Source: Kumtagia sp044326205
GTDB taxonomy: Bacteria; Pseudomonadota; Alphaproteobacteria; Rhizobiales; Rhizobiaceae
DNA length: 64,000 bases
Direction: 5' to 3'
Assembly (NCBI RefSeq): GCF_044326205.1
Contig: NZ_JBIRCY010000001.1
Location: forward strand, 1 to 64,000
Shown: in pieces, positions 44,075 through 52,850 of the stretch
Position numbering within the stretch: position 1 is the first letter of the stretch
Layout: every line of letters begins with the position of its first letter
Notes under the pieces: generated by a model
Seen by the model: only the letters and a program-made list of their open reading frames with translations
What the model was told of the DNA's origin: nothing
Database searches by the model: none
Made by a program: the position numbers and the translations under genes

Positions 44075-44530
44075 TCAACGCCTGCGGACATAAAGAATGT
44101 CCGGCAGGCCTTCCTCGTTGCCGCTGCCGTCGCCAAAAGCTTCGGCTTGAAAGCCGTACCATTCATAGAAACCGCGCGCGCCGGAATTGGCTTGGAAGCA
44201 ATGCAGCTTCGCCACCGGCATGGTCTCGACCGTCTGCGTGAGCAACCGGCTGCCGATGCCGCGACCCGTGAAGGCCGGATCGAGATAGAGCTGTTCTATC
44301 CATTCGCCTTTCACGGCAATGAAGCCGACAACGTTTTCGCCGGCTTCAGCGACGGTAACGGCCTGATGGGGAAGAACCTGGTTGGCGATGAAGGCAAGAT
44401 CCTCGTCGGGCGTATGCAGCACCGGCATCCAGTCGAAGGATGCCAGCGCCGCCCGCATGATCCGGGCTATATCAGCCGCGTCGGCCGGATTTGCCCGACG
44501 CAGGACGACCTGTCGCGAAGTGTCCGTCAA
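44075..44530 (-). CDS. GNAT-family acetyltransferase
   Basis: The 151-residue product has the GNAT fold with the acetyl-CoA motif LYLDPAFTGRGIGSRLLTQTVE and a C-terminal FYEWYGFQAEAFGDG. The start is a TTG at 44530 that overlaps the asd stop (TTGA) and has AGAAGG five bases upstream, so translation is coupled with asd. The acceptor is unknown. Confidence 0.87.
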   Translation of the reverse strand: MTDTSRQVVLRRANPADAADIARIMRAALASFDWMPVLHTPDEDLAFIANQVLPHQAVTVAEAGENVVGFIAVKGEWIEQLYLDPAFTGRGIGSRLLTQTVETMPVAKLHCFQANSGARGFYEWYGFQAEAFGDGSGNEEGLPDILYVRRR

Positions 44531-45561
44531 GCCGCCTTCTGCTTGGGCTTGACCAGCCCGCGCGCCACCAGCAGTTCGGCGATCTGGATCGCGTTGAGCG
44601 CGGCGCCCTTGCGCAGATTGTCGGAGACGATCCACATGTTGAGGCCGTTGTCGAGCGTCGAATCCTCGCGGATGCGGCTGATATAGGTGGCGTCCTCGCC
44701 GGCCGATTCCAGCGGCGTGATGTAGCCGCCGTTCTCGCGCTTGTCGATCACCTGGCAGCCCGGCGCGTCGCGAAGAATGTCGCGTGCCTCGTCGGCGGTG
44801 ATCGGCTTTTCGAATTCGATGTTGACGGCCTCGGAATGGCCGATGAAAACCGGCACGCGCACGCAGGTCGCCGTCACCTTGATCTTGGGGTCGAGCATCT
44901 TCTTGGTCTCGGCGACCATCTTCCACTCTTCCTTGGTCGAGCCGTCGTCCATGAAGACGTCGATATGGGGAATGACGTTGAAAGCGATGCGCTTGGTGAA
45001 CTTTTTTGCCTCGACCGGGTCGGCGACGAAGACGGCGCGGGTCTGCTGGAAAAGCTCGTCCATGCCTTCCTTGCCGGCGCCGGAGACCGACTGATAGGTG
45101 GAGACAACCACGCGCTTGATGGTGGCCGCGTCATGCAGCGGCTTCAGCGCCACCAGCATCTGCGCGGTCGAGCAGTTCGGATTGGCGATGATGTTGCGCT
45201 TGGTATAGCCGTCGATGGCGTCCGGGTTCACCTCGGGCACGATCAGTGGCACGTCCTGGTCGTAGCGCCAAGCCGAGGAATTATCGATGACGATGCAGCC
45301 CTGCTTGCCGATCTTTGGCGACCATTCCTTGGAGACGTTGCCGCCGGCCGACATCAGGCAGATGTCGGTATCGGAAAAATCGTAGGTGTCGAGCGCCTTG
45401 ACCTTCAGCGTGCGATCGCCGAACGACACTTCGGTGCCGACCGAGCGTCGCGACGCCAGCGCCACCACTTCGCCGACCGGAAAACCGCGCTCTTCCAGAA
45501 TGTTCAGCATCTCGCGGCCCACATTTCCCGTGGCGCCGACAATCGCTACCTTGAATGCCAT
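44527..45561 (-). CDS. asd: Aspartate-semialdehyde dehydrogenase
   Basis: The 344-residue product has the NADP-binding start VAIVGATGNVGREML and the catalytic cysteine at 130 in ANPNCSTAQM, with a C-terminal GAGKEGMDELF and VPVFIGHSEAVNIEF. It reduces aspartyl phosphate to the semialdehyde for lysine, diaminopimelate, threonine and methionine synthesis. Its stop overlaps the GNAT start. Confidence 0.97.
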   Translation of the reverse strand: MAFKVAIVGATGNVGREMLNILEERGFPVGEVVALASRRSVGTEVSFGDRTLKVKALDTYDFSDTDICLMSAGGNVSKEWSPKIGKQGCIVIDNSSAWRYDQDVPLIVPEVNPDAIDGYTKRNIIANPNCSTAQMLVALKPLHDAATIKRVVVSTYQSVSGAGKEGMDELFQQTRAVFVADPVEAKKFTKRIAFNVIPHIDVFMDDGSTKEEWKMVAETKKMLDPKIKVTATCVRVPVFIGHSEAVNIEFEKPITADEARDILRDAPGCQVIDKRENGGYITPLESAGEDATYISRIREDSTLDNGLNMWIVSDNLRKGAALNAIQIAELLVARGLVKPKQKAA

Positions 45562-45666
45562 GTTACCTGCTCCTGTCCCTCACCGCTTTGCTCTGGGAAA
45601 ACCCGCTGGCCGGCGCGGGTCTCGTTCCCGGGCCGGACCCGGGTGAGGGCGAGATGGCCAGGGAAA

Positions 45667-45792
45667 TCAGACCGTTTTGGTGACGGTCGTTTTTTTGGCC
45701 GGGGTTTTGGTCGAAGCAAAGGACACGCGGTCGCGCCCGGCGCCATGGCCGGGAAAATCGACTGCAAAAAGCGCCATCAACAGGCCGCGCAT
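45667..45792 (-). CDS. Possible 41-aa protein with basic Lys/Thr-rich tail
   Basis: An ATG at 45792 with AAGG six bases upstream opens 41 codons. The product starts MRGLLMALFAVDFPGHG and ends with a Lys/Thr-rich tail (KTPAKKTTVTKTV). It lies in the otherwise empty 490-bp gap between asd and the first Rnk-like gene. The ribosome site, compact ending and plausible peptide support it; no homologue is recalled, so it stays tentative. Confidence 0.4.
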   Translation of the reverse strand: MRGLLMALFAVDFPGHGAGRDRVSFASTKTPAKKTTVTKTV

Positions 45793-45967
45793 CGTCCACC
45801 TTTTTCGCGGTCTCGACTGTCAAGACCGCCGGCTGTTCGCCCGCGCGTCTCTTTACGCGGTTCGGCTGAAGAGTCAATTGCGCCCCGACGTCGCTTCAGG
45901 GCAATCTGGATCACGGAAGCGGCAGCCGGGTCGCGCCAGCAGACCAACATGATCTGCCAGCTCGACC

Positions 45968-46007
45968 GCAGCCGCCGCGAGGACAAGGCAGCCGCCGCGA
46001 GGACAAG
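45968..46007. repeat. Exact 20-bp tandem duplication
   Basis: gcagccgccgcgaggacaag occurs twice back to back (45968-45987 and 45988-46007) upstream of the Rnk-like genes' 3' side, in a non-coding stretch. It looks like a recent slippage duplication. Confidence 0.9.
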
Positions 46008-46050
46008 ATAGTCTATCTGTTCAGTTCCATAGACGGCGTGTGGAGCACCC

Positions 46051-46590
46051 TCATGCGGCCGAAGGGCCGGGATCGTCGAAACCGTTCGGTCCGGCCGGCA
46101 CCAGCCGAGGCTGGCCATAGAATGCGCCACGGATCAGCTTCAGCGCGGGCTTGCGCTGCACCGGCGCGGACAGTCCGGCCATGGCTTCCTTCTCGCGCCT
46201 CGCGGCTTCGGGCTGGTAATGCACCTTCTCGAGCAGGATTGCCTCTTCGTCGCCGTCACTGTTGGTGAGGACGAATTGCTGGCCCTCGGCGAGGCCAAGC
46301 AGCGCCAAGCCGCGCTCCGTGGTGATCGGCAGCAACATGCCGACTGGCGAGCCCATCCGGTCGTGCGAGATCACGCGCGTGTCCGGATCGCGCCCGTCGA
46401 TGCTGAAGGTGACGCGGCTGCTCAGCGTGGCGACGTTCACGGGAACGTCCTCGCGGAAGACGACCAGGGCGGATTCGATTTTCCGTTTCAGGATCGGCGC
46501 CAGCGGGTCGTCTCTGCCGAGGCAGCGGTCGCGCATGACCTCGAGGATGGTGTAGTCCTTGGTCGTCAGGATACAGGTTTCTTTTGACAT
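46051..46590 (-). CDS. Rnk-like GreA/GreB C-terminal domain protein
   Basis: The 179-residue product starts with a short helical region and carries the Gre-C fold from about 45 (VTFSIDGRDPDTRVISHD, TERGLALLGLAEGQQFVL). Rnk proteins bind RNA polymerase or influence nucleoside-diphosphate kinase; the paired coiled coil of GreA is absent or very short here. A C-terminal extension of 45 residues (KLIRGAFYGQPRLVPAG) is unusual. It is one of two tandem copies. Confidence 0.82.
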   Translation of the reverse strand: MSKETCILTTKDYTILEVMRDRCLGRDDPLAPILKRKIESALVVFREDVPVNVATLSSRVTFSIDGRDPDTRVISHDRMGSPVGMLLPITTERGLALLGLAEGQQFVLTNSDGDEEAILLEKVHYQPEAARREKEAMAGLSAPVQRKPALKLIRGAFYGQPRLVPAGPNGFDDPGPSAA

Positions 46591-46736
46591 CGCAGTTCTC
46601 CATCGCTCCGCTGAAGGAGCGGTTGCATAAAAACGATATGGAGAATCCCCTGGCCGCGCGGCGCGGCGCAGGGGCTAAAATCCTGCGATGAGGCAGCCTC
46701 CGAACAGGGACAGGCGGCAGGGCGGGAAGCACATGG

Positions 46737-47177
46737 TCATGCCGTCCGCAATTCCCGGTATGCCTGACCTGGAGCCGCGGGAACCATCGGCTCGACGTTT
46801 TCGACCGTGAGCCGGTGGATTCGGCCGTCGCGTGCCGTCCAGTCGATGGACTGGCCGGCGGAGAGGCCGATCAGGGCCGCGCCGATGGGCGTGAGGATAG
46901 AAACCTTGCCCTCGGCGATGTCGGCTTCGCCCGGGAAGACCAGCGTGACGGCCCTGTCTTCGCCAGCGTCCGTGGTGAAGCGCAAGCGGGAACCCATCCT
47001 CACGACATCGGCCGGGATGCGTGCGTCCTCGACGACGCGGGCGCGGTCGAGTTCGGCGAGCAACTGATCCGCGACGTCGGGATTCCTTGCCGAATAGGAT
47101 TCCGCCAGCCGCGACAAACTCTCGTAGTCCGACCGGGTCACCCTGATCGCAGGCTTGTTGTGTTTTGTGGGAGCCAT
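46737..47177 (-). CDS. rnk: Nucleoside diphosphate kinase regulator, Rnk-like
   Basis: The 146-residue product has the usual Rnk layout: a short N-terminal helix pair (ESLSRLAESYSARNPDVADQLLAELDRARVV) and the Gre-C domain with VRMGSRLRFTTDAGEDRAVTLVFPGEADI and ILTPIGAALIGLSAGQSIDW. It probably docks in the RNA polymerase secondary channel region as described for Rnk/GreA-like proteins. The second copy follows after 146 bp on the same strand. GAGG precedes the ATG. Confidence 0.88.
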   Translation of the reverse strand: MAPTKHNKPAIRVTRSDYESLSRLAESYSARNPDVADQLLAELDRARVVEDARIPADVVRMGSRLRFTTDAGEDRAVTLVFPGEADIAEGKVSILTPIGAALIGLSAGQSIDWTARDGRIHRLTVENVEPMVPAAPGQAYRELRTA

Positions 47178-47451
47178 ATCGGCCTCCTCGCAATTTTTCG
47201 CCGCAACGGCGCGGAAGCGCCTGCGGCCTTGAACTCATTGTGGATTGATGTCGCCTTCTACGGCGCGGTCCATCCCGCGAGGCGGGGAAACCAGCCTATG
47301 CCCCGCGGCCGGGGCGCGACGCGACCGGGCCGGGGGTCAGTGGCCCGCGATAGGGCACACCCGCTCAAGACGAAGAGGGAAGCGCTCGGTCAACATGCCC
47401 TGAACGTGGGATGCCGCGGACGGAAAGTCAAGCTCGGCGCGACGCGCCGGG

Positions 47452-48123
47452 CTATCGGGCGAGGCTCCATACCGTCGTGCGCTTCACTTCGGCGTCTTCC
47501 AGCGCACGCGTTACCGGGACCTTATACACGGCGAGCCGGCCGAGCCTCTCCTTCGGCAGGTAGGAGCGGCCGGGATCACCCACGAGTACCTTTGCGCCGC
47601 GCGCCGCCAGCGCTGTGAACCATGGGACAAGGCGGTCCGTGAAGGCGCGGTCATAAAACACGTCGCCCGCAAGCACGGTGTCCCAGCCCTCGTCGTGCCC
47701 GATCAGATCATCGCCAGAAAACAGCACCGACACGCCATTGGCCGCCGCATTCAGCGTTACGGCCGCCTCGCAGAAGGGATCGATGTCGGCGGCGGTAACG
47801 CGAGCCGCACCGGCCTTCGCGGCGGCAATTGCTACAAGGCCGGAGCCGGTCGCGAAGTCGAGAACCGAGCGGCCGCGCGCACACTCCGGATTGTCCAGAA
47901 CATAGCGTGCAAGCCCCTGGCCGCCGGCCCAGGCGAAGGCCCAGAAGGGCGGCGGCAGGCCGATCGCCTCAAGCTCTTCCTCGGTCCGATGCCAGAGGTC
48001 GTGCGCCTCATCGGCGAGGTACAAAATGATTTCAGGCACATGTGGCGGCGCCATCAGCGCCGTGTTGGCGAGGATGAAGGCGGTCTTGTCGCTGGATTGA
48101 GGTGCCTTGCCGGGCGCGTTCAC
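47452..48123 (-). CDS. SAM-dependent methyltransferase (PrmA/ETFB-KMT-like)
   Basis: The 223-residue product has the class I SAM motif VLDFATGSGLVAIAAAKAGA and ADIDPF, plus LPPPFWAFAWAGGQGLARYVLDNP typical of protein lysine methyltransferases acting on ETF-beta or ribosomal proteins. The start is a GTG at 48123 overlapping the EVE gene stop (GTGA), so the pair is coupled. Confidence 0.85.
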   Translation of the reverse strand: MNAPGKAPQSSDKTAFILANTALMAPPHVPEIILYLADEAHDLWHRTEEELEAIGLPPPFWAFAWAGGQGLARYVLDNPECARGRSVLDFATGSGLVAIAAAKAGAARVTAADIDPFCEAAVTLNAAANGVSVLFSGDDLIGHDEGWDTVLAGDVFYDRAFTDRLVPWFTALAARGAKVLVGDPGRSYLPKERLGRLAVYKVPVTRALEDAEVKRTTVWSLAR

Positions 48124-48545
48124 GGCGCCGGGTCGACCCCGCCGACGCGGCAGATCTCCCGCCACTCATCCGCCGACACCGGCTGCACCGAAAGCCGGGA
48201 ATTGTTGACCAGCACCATGTCCTCCAATTTCGGATTGGCCTTGCAGTCGTCGAGCGTCACCGGTTTCGGCACGTCCCGCACCGCTCGGATGTCGACGCAT
48301 TCCCAGCGTGCGTCGTCCGTGGTGCTATCCTGGTGCGCCAGCTTGCAGACCTCGGCGATGCCGACGATGGCCAGGCCCTCGTTCGAATGATAGAAGAAGC
48401 CGAGGTCGCCTATCTGCATGGCGCGCATGTTGTTGCGCGCCTGGTAGTTGCGCACGCCGTCCCACTCCTGGCCGGTCTTGCCCTTGGATTTCAGCATCTC
48501 CCAGGAAAAGGACCCCGGTTCGGATTTGAAAAGCCAATACTGCAC
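48120..48545 (-). CDS. EVE domain protein
   Basis: The 141-residue product is a single EVE (PUA-like) domain: YWLFKSEPGSFSWEML, WDGVRNYQARNNMRAM, GDLGFFYHSNEG and LVNNSRLSVQPVSADEW. EVE domains are thought to bind modified bases in DNA or RNA. Stand-alone copies are widespread in proteobacteria and of unknown role. A GTG at 48545 with GAGGGG seven bases upstream gives the usual length; it is followed, with overlap, by the methyltransferase. Confidence 0.92.
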   Translation of the reverse strand: MQYWLFKSEPGSFSWEMLKSKGKTGQEWDGVRNYQARNNMRAMQIGDLGFFYHSNEGLAIVGIAEVCKLAHQDSTTDDARWECVDIRAVRDVPKPVTLDDCKANPKLEDMVLVNNSRLSVQPVSADEWREICRVGGVDPAP

Positions 48546-48574
48546 GGCGTTTCCCCTCGTCTCGATCGACGGCC

Positions 48575-48868
48575 TCAGGCGGCCGGGTTGTTGAACACCC
48601 AGTTCCACTGCTGCACGGTCACGCTTTCGAACAGGCCGACCTTCGAGAACGGATCGTTGGCGGCGATCTCCTTGGCGGCGGCAAGGTCGGCCGCCTCGAC
48701 CGCAACGAGGCTCCCGCACGGCTTGCCGTCGCCGTCGAGGAATGGGCCGGCGAATTTCAGCCTGCCCTCGGCGTTCAGCTTGTTGAGGTATTCGACATGG
48801 GTCGGGCGATTGTCCACCCGCGTCTGCAGATGGCCGGGCTTGTCCTTGCAGGTGAAGACGAAAATCAT
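48575..48868 (-). CDS. YciI family protein
   Basis: The 97-residue product is a YciI-like ferredoxin-fold protein (RPTHVEYLNKLNAEGRLKFAGPFLDGDG and FSKVGLFESVTVQQW) with the conserved His/Asp face. Its role is unknown; related domains act as small dehydrogenase-like or ligand-binding units. It lies 29 bp upstream of the EVE gene on the same strand and probably belongs to the same transcript. Confidence 0.9.
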   Translation of the reverse strand: MIFVFTCKDKPGHLQTRVDNRPTHVEYLNKLNAEGRLKFAGPFLDGDGKPCGSLVAVEAADLAAAKEIAANDPFSKVGLFESVTVQQWNWVFNNPAA

Positions 48869-48935
48869 GGTGGGCTCCTCGTTTGATGCCTATTATCGCA
48901 ATGCGCAGCCGACCGGAAAGGCCAGCGGCCGCAAT

Positions 48936-49913
48936 TCAGTCGGCCTCGGATTTCAGCGGCCGTGTCATCAGGTTCTCGACCGCCTGTGCGATTGTCAATT
49001 TGCCGGTCAGAATGAGCGCGGTGGCGGCGATGATCGGCGCCTCCACGCTTTTTTCGTCGGCGATGCGCGCCGCAATGCCGGCGGTGGCGACTCCTTCGGC
49101 GAGCGGCCTTCCGGCGAGCGCCTCGCCGCGCCCGAGCGCCAGCCCGTAGGCAAAATTGCGCGACTGTGCGGAGGCGCAGGTGAGCAGCAGGTCGCCGAGC
49201 CCGGACAGGCCCATCAGCGTTTCCGGCTGCGCGCCAAACGCCGCTCCGATGCGCCGCAACTCGACAAAGCCGCGCGTAACCAATGCAGCCTGCGCGCTGG
49301 CGCCGAGCTTTGCGCCGATTGTCGCGCCGGCGGCGATGGCAAGCACATTCTTCAGTGCGCCGCCGATCTCGACGCCGGTCTGGTCCGTGGTTGAATAACA
49401 GCGGAAGGCGCGGGTCGACAGCGCCGTTGCCAGATCGGCCGCCAAGCCCTCCGACGGCGCCGCGACGACGACGGCGGTCGGCATGCCGCGCGCCACGTCG
49501 GTCGCGAAACTTGGGCCGGACAGCGTCGCGCTGGGATTTGCGGGACAGGCTTCGGCGGCGATCTCCGACAGCAGTTTTCCGCTGCCGCTTTCAATGCCCT
49601 TGGCGCACAGCACCACCGGCACGCTTTTCGGCATGTGCGGCGCGGCCTGCGCCAGCACCGCGCGCAGCGACTGCGCAGGGATGACGGCAAGGATAGCTTC
49701 GGCACCTGCGAGCGACTGCGCGATATCGGTGTCAGTAGCGATGCCAGTCTCGAAGGTCATGTCCGGGAGGTAGCGCGGATTTTGCCCCGCGGCGATGGCG
49801 CGCGCCGCGTCCGGTTCGCGTGCCCACAGCGACACATCATTGCCGGCGCGCAAGGCCGTCAGCGCCAAGGCGGTGCCCCAGGCGCCGCCGCCGAGAACCG
49901 CGATCCGCGTCAT
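48936..49913 (-). CDS. gpsA: Glycerol-3-phosphate dehydrogenase [NAD(P)+]
   Basis: The 325-residue product has the nucleotide-binding start IAVLGGGAWGTALALTALRAG, LCAKGIE, LSGPSFATDVARGMPTA and the catalytic-lysine region GVEIGGALKNVLAIAAG, with LSGLGDLLLTC. It makes glycerol 3-phosphate for phospholipids. Its ATG at 49913 overlaps the tsaD stop (ATGA). Confidence 0.97.
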   Translation of the reverse strand: MTRIAVLGGGAWGTALALTALRAGNDVSLWAREPDAARAIAAGQNPRYLPDMTFETGIATDTDIAQSLAGAEAILAVIPAQSLRAVLAQAAPHMPKSVPVVLCAKGIESGSGKLLSEIAAEACPANPSATLSGPSFATDVARGMPTAVVVAAPSEGLAADLATALSTRAFRCYSTTDQTGVEIGGALKNVLAIAAGATIGAKLGASAQAALVTRGFVELRRIGAAFGAQPETLMGLSGLGDLLLTCASAQSRNFAYGLALGRGEALAGRPLAEGVATAGIAARIADEKSVEAPIIAATALILTGKLTIAQAVENLMTRPLKSEAD

Positions 49914-50998
49914 GCCTTGGCGCCCCTGCGTCCGGCTCCGACCACCGGCGCCGACACGTTGTCCAACGGCCAGCGCGAGCGCGGCACGAAATCCATGCCG
50001 TCCTCGCCGGCGAGATCGGCGCGCAGCCGCTCGATGCCGGCCCAGGCGATCATCGCCGCATTGTCGGTGCAGAGCGCCAGCGGCGGGGCGACGAAGCCGA
50101 AACCGTGTTCGGCGCAAAGTGCCAGCAACGCCTCACGAACTGTCTGGTTGGCCGCGACGCCGCCGGCCACCACAAGTGCGGGCGCGGCTACGTCGGGAAA
50201 CTCGGTGTTGAATCGGACCAGTGCGCGCCCGACCCGGTCGGCGAGGGCGTCGGTGACCGCCGCCTGAAATGATGCACACACATCCGCGACATCCTGTTCG
50301 CCGAGCGGCGCAATCGCTGTCGCAGCCTGTCGAACCGCCGTCTTCAGCCCGGAGAAGGAAAAATCCGGACGTGCCTCGCCTTTCATCGGGCGGGGGAAAG
50401 CAAAACGGCCGGCGTCGCCATCCTGCGCCGCCTTCTCGACATTCGGTCCGCCGGGATAGGGCAGGCCCAGCATCTTCGCCGTCTTGTCGAAGGCTTCGCC
50501 CAGCGCGTCGTCGATCGTCGTCGCCCAGCGCTGGTAGTCGCCCACGCCGCGCACCAGCACGATCTGCGTATGGCCGCCGGACACCAGCAGCAGCAGGTAG
50601 GGGAACGACAGCCCATCGGTCAGGCGCGGCGTCAGTGCATGGCCCTCGAGATGGTTGATCGCCAGCAGGCGCTTTCCGGCTGCCGAGGCAATCGCCTTGG
50701 CGGTCATCAGCCCGACGATCAGCCCACCGACCAGCCCAGGCCCGGCGGTTGCGGCCACCGCGTCGATATCGGCGAGTCGGGTATCCGCGTCGGCCAGGGC
50801 CGCCTCGATCAAACCGTCCAGTGCCTCGACATGGGCGCGCGCCGCAATCTCCGGAACGACGCCGCCGAAGGCCGCGTGTTCCTCGATCTGGCTGAGCACG
50901 ATGTTGGAAAGGATGCGCACGTGCCCGGCGTCGTCGAGCGCCACCACGCTCGCGGCGGTCTCGTCGCAACTGGTCTCGATGCCCAGAACGCGGATCAT
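49910..50998 (-). CDS. tsaD: tRNA N6-threonylcarbamoyladenosine transferase subunit
   Basis: The 362-residue product has the Kae1/TsaD signature: GIETSCDETAAS, the metal-binding VVPEIAARAHVEAL and INHLEGHAL, and VVAGGVAANQTVREAL. It transfers threonylcarbamoyl to A37 of ANN-decoding tRNAs with TsaB/E/C. The pair tsaD-gpsA is conserved in many alphaproteobacteria and lies divergent from hemC. Confidence 0.97.
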   Translation of the reverse strand: MIRVLGIETSCDETAASVVALDDAGHVRILSNIVLSQIEEHAAFGGVVPEIAARAHVEALDGLIEAALADADTRLADIDAVAATAGPGLVGGLIVGLMTAKAIASAAGKRLLAINHLEGHALTPRLTDGLSFPYLLLLVSGGHTQIVLVRGVGDYQRWATTIDDALGEAFDKTAKMLGLPYPGGPNVEKAAQDGDAGRFAFPRPMKGEARPDFSFSGLKTAVRQAATAIAPLGEQDVADVCASFQAAVTDALADRVGRALVRFNTEFPDVAAPALVVAGGVAANQTVREALLALCAEHGFGFVAPPLALCTDNAAMIAWAGIERLRADLAGEDGMDFVPRSRWPLDNVSAPVVGAGRRGAKA

Positions 50999-51100
50999 CT
51001 GTCCCTTGAAAAAGCGTCTATGATTGTCCGGCGGGGATTTCCCCGTTAGGAGAGGCCCCGCCGGGCGTCACGGCCGGCTGCCTATCATGGACGCGCCCTT

Positions 51101-52030
51101 ATGCAAACTGCCACTCTCAGGATCGGAACGCGCGGAAGCCCGCTAGCACTTGCCCAGGCGCACGAGACGCGTGCGCGGCTGATGGCGGCGCACGGTCTGC
51201 CAGAGGAAGCCTTTGCCGTCGAGGTGATCTCGACCAGCGGCGACCGCATCCAGGACCGGCCGCTGTCGGAAGCCGGCGGCAAGGGGCTGTTCACCAAGGA
51301 GATCGAGGAAGCGCTGCTCGCCGGCAGCATCGACATCGCCGTGCATTCGTCCAAGGACATGCCGACGCTGCTTCCCGAGGGCTTGCGGCTCTCCGCCTTC
51401 CTGCCGCGCGAGGATGCGCGCGACGGATTCGTCGGAAAGGCGGCCGTCACGATCGAATCGCTGCCGCATGGCGCGACGGTCGGGTCGTCGTCGCTGCGCC
51501 GGCAGGCGCTGATCCGGAGGATGCGGCCCGACATTTCGGTGGTGACGTTTCGCGGCAATGTGCAGACGCGGCTGCGCAAGCTGGAGGAGGGGCAAGTTCA
51601 CGGGACGATCCTCGCCCATGCCGGCCTGAGGCGGCTTGGCATGGCCGATGTCATCACCGACCTGATGCCGCTCGAAAAATTTCCACCGGCGCCGGGGCAG
51701 GGCGCGATCTGCATCGAGAGCCGTATCGGCGACGCCCGGGTGGAGCGATTGGTAATGCCGATCAACGATGGTCCAACCTGCGTAGCCTTGCTTTGCGAGC
51801 GCGCCTTCCTAGCCGCACTCGATGGGTCCTGCCGTACACCGATCGCTGGTTACGCGACGGTGGATGACTGCGATATGCATTTTGCTGGATTGATCCTGTC
51901 GCCGGACGGGCAGACTGCGTTCGATGTCGCGATGGGCGGCAGCATCGGGGGACCGGAAAACCTTGGCCGCCGTGCCGGCGAGGCCGTGCGCGAAAAAGCC
52001 GGAACGCGCTTCTTCGAGAGCTGGACCTGA
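51101..52030 (+). CDS. hemC: Porphobilinogen deaminase
   Basis: The 309-residue product has RIGTRGSPLALAQ, the substrate-arginine segment VGSSSLRRQALIRRMRPD and FRGNVQTRL, and the dipyrromethane-cofactor cysteine near 244 in LDGSCRTPIAG. It joins four porphobilinogens into hydroxymethylbilane. hemD starts three bases after its stop. Confidence 0.97.
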   Translation: MQTATLRIGTRGSPLALAQAHETRARLMAAHGLPEEAFAVEVISTSGDRIQDRPLSEAGGKGLFTKEIEEALLAGSIDIAVHSSKDMPTLLPEGLRLSAFLPREDARDGFVGKAAVTIESLPHGATVGSSSLRRQALIRRMRPDISVVTFRGNVQTRLRKLEEGQVHGTILAHAGLRRLGMADVITDLMPLEKFPPAPGQGAICIESRIGDARVERLVMPINDGPTCVALLCERAFLAALDGSCRTPIAGYATVDDCDMHFAGLILSPDGQTAFDVAMGGSIGGPENLGRRAGEAVREKAGTRFFESWT

Positions 52031-52033
52031 CTT

Positions 52034-52762
52034 GTGGCAAAAGTGCTGGTGACCCGCCCGCAGCCGGGCGCCGCGCGCACCGCCCGGCGTCTCGCGGAAC
52101 TGGGGCACCGGCCGGTCGAACTGCCCCTGACCCGCACGGTGGCACTGCCCGTTGAGGCCGCGTCGCTATTTTCAACGGTCGACGCCGTGGCGGTGACCAG
52201 CGCCAACGCGCTTCGGTATTCGCCTGCCCCATTGCTCGCGAGCTTCGGCGACCGCCCCTGTTTCGCCGTCGGCGAACGCACTGCCGCAGAGGCCCGCGAA
52301 CGCGGGTTCCGGAACGTGACAGCCGCCACCGGCGATGTGGAGTCTCTTGCCGGTCTCATCAGCGCGCGTCTTCGTCCCGGCGCTACCGTTGCTTATTTGA
52401 CCGGAAAGGTTCGCCTCAGCGATTTCGAGGCCCGGGCGGCTGCGGCCGGGATGACCGTTGTGGTGGTCGAAACCTACGATACGCAGGATATCGACTATCG
52501 GTCGCAACAGCTTGCAGACATCGTCGGAACGGAACCGATCGACGCCGTGCTGCTTTATTCGGCCAATGCGGCGGGTTGTTTTTCCAGGCTGCGTTGGCCG
52601 GAGGGTTTTGACCATCGGATGGCGCGGGCGGCGTATCTGTGCATGTCATCGCGTGTCGCCGACAGGCTCGAAAACCCTGTGAAAGCGCGTATTCTTGTCG
52701 CACCGGAGCCATCGGAAGCCGCATTGTTCGGGCTTCTGCCTGAGGTGGCGGAGCGGCCATGA
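52034..52762 (+). CDS. hemD: Uroporphyrinogen-III synthase
   Basis: The 242-residue product is a two-domain HemD-type enzyme of low conservation: VLVTRPQPGAARTARRLAELGH, DAVAVTSANALRY and a second-domain VLLYSANAAGCFSRL. It closes hydroxymethylbilane to uroporphyrinogen III. The start is a GTG at 52034, three bases after hemC. Position in the hem operon secures the call. Confidence 0.92.
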   Translation: MAKVLVTRPQPGAARTARRLAELGHRPVELPLTRTVALPVEAASLFSTVDAVAVTSANALRYSPAPLLASFGDRPCFAVGERTAAEARERGFRNVTAATGDVESLAGLISARLRPGATVAYLTGKVRLSDFEARAAAAGMTVVVVETYDTQDIDYRSQQLADIVGTEPIDAVLLYSANAAGCFSRLRWPEGFDHRMARAAYLCMSSRVADRLENPVKARILVAPEPSEAALFGLLPEVAERP

Positions 52763-52850
52763 CCCGCCCTCTTTTCAGCCGGAGCCGATGTGATAGGTAT
52801 CGACCGAGGCGGCATGCCGGCTCGTGAACAACGACAGCGGAGACCAGTGC

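Noticed and set aside
45777..46130. 117-codon minus-strand frame between asd and the Rnk-like genes
   Set aside because: It overlaps the end of the first Rnk-like gene, contains the tandem repeat, and has no good start or domain.
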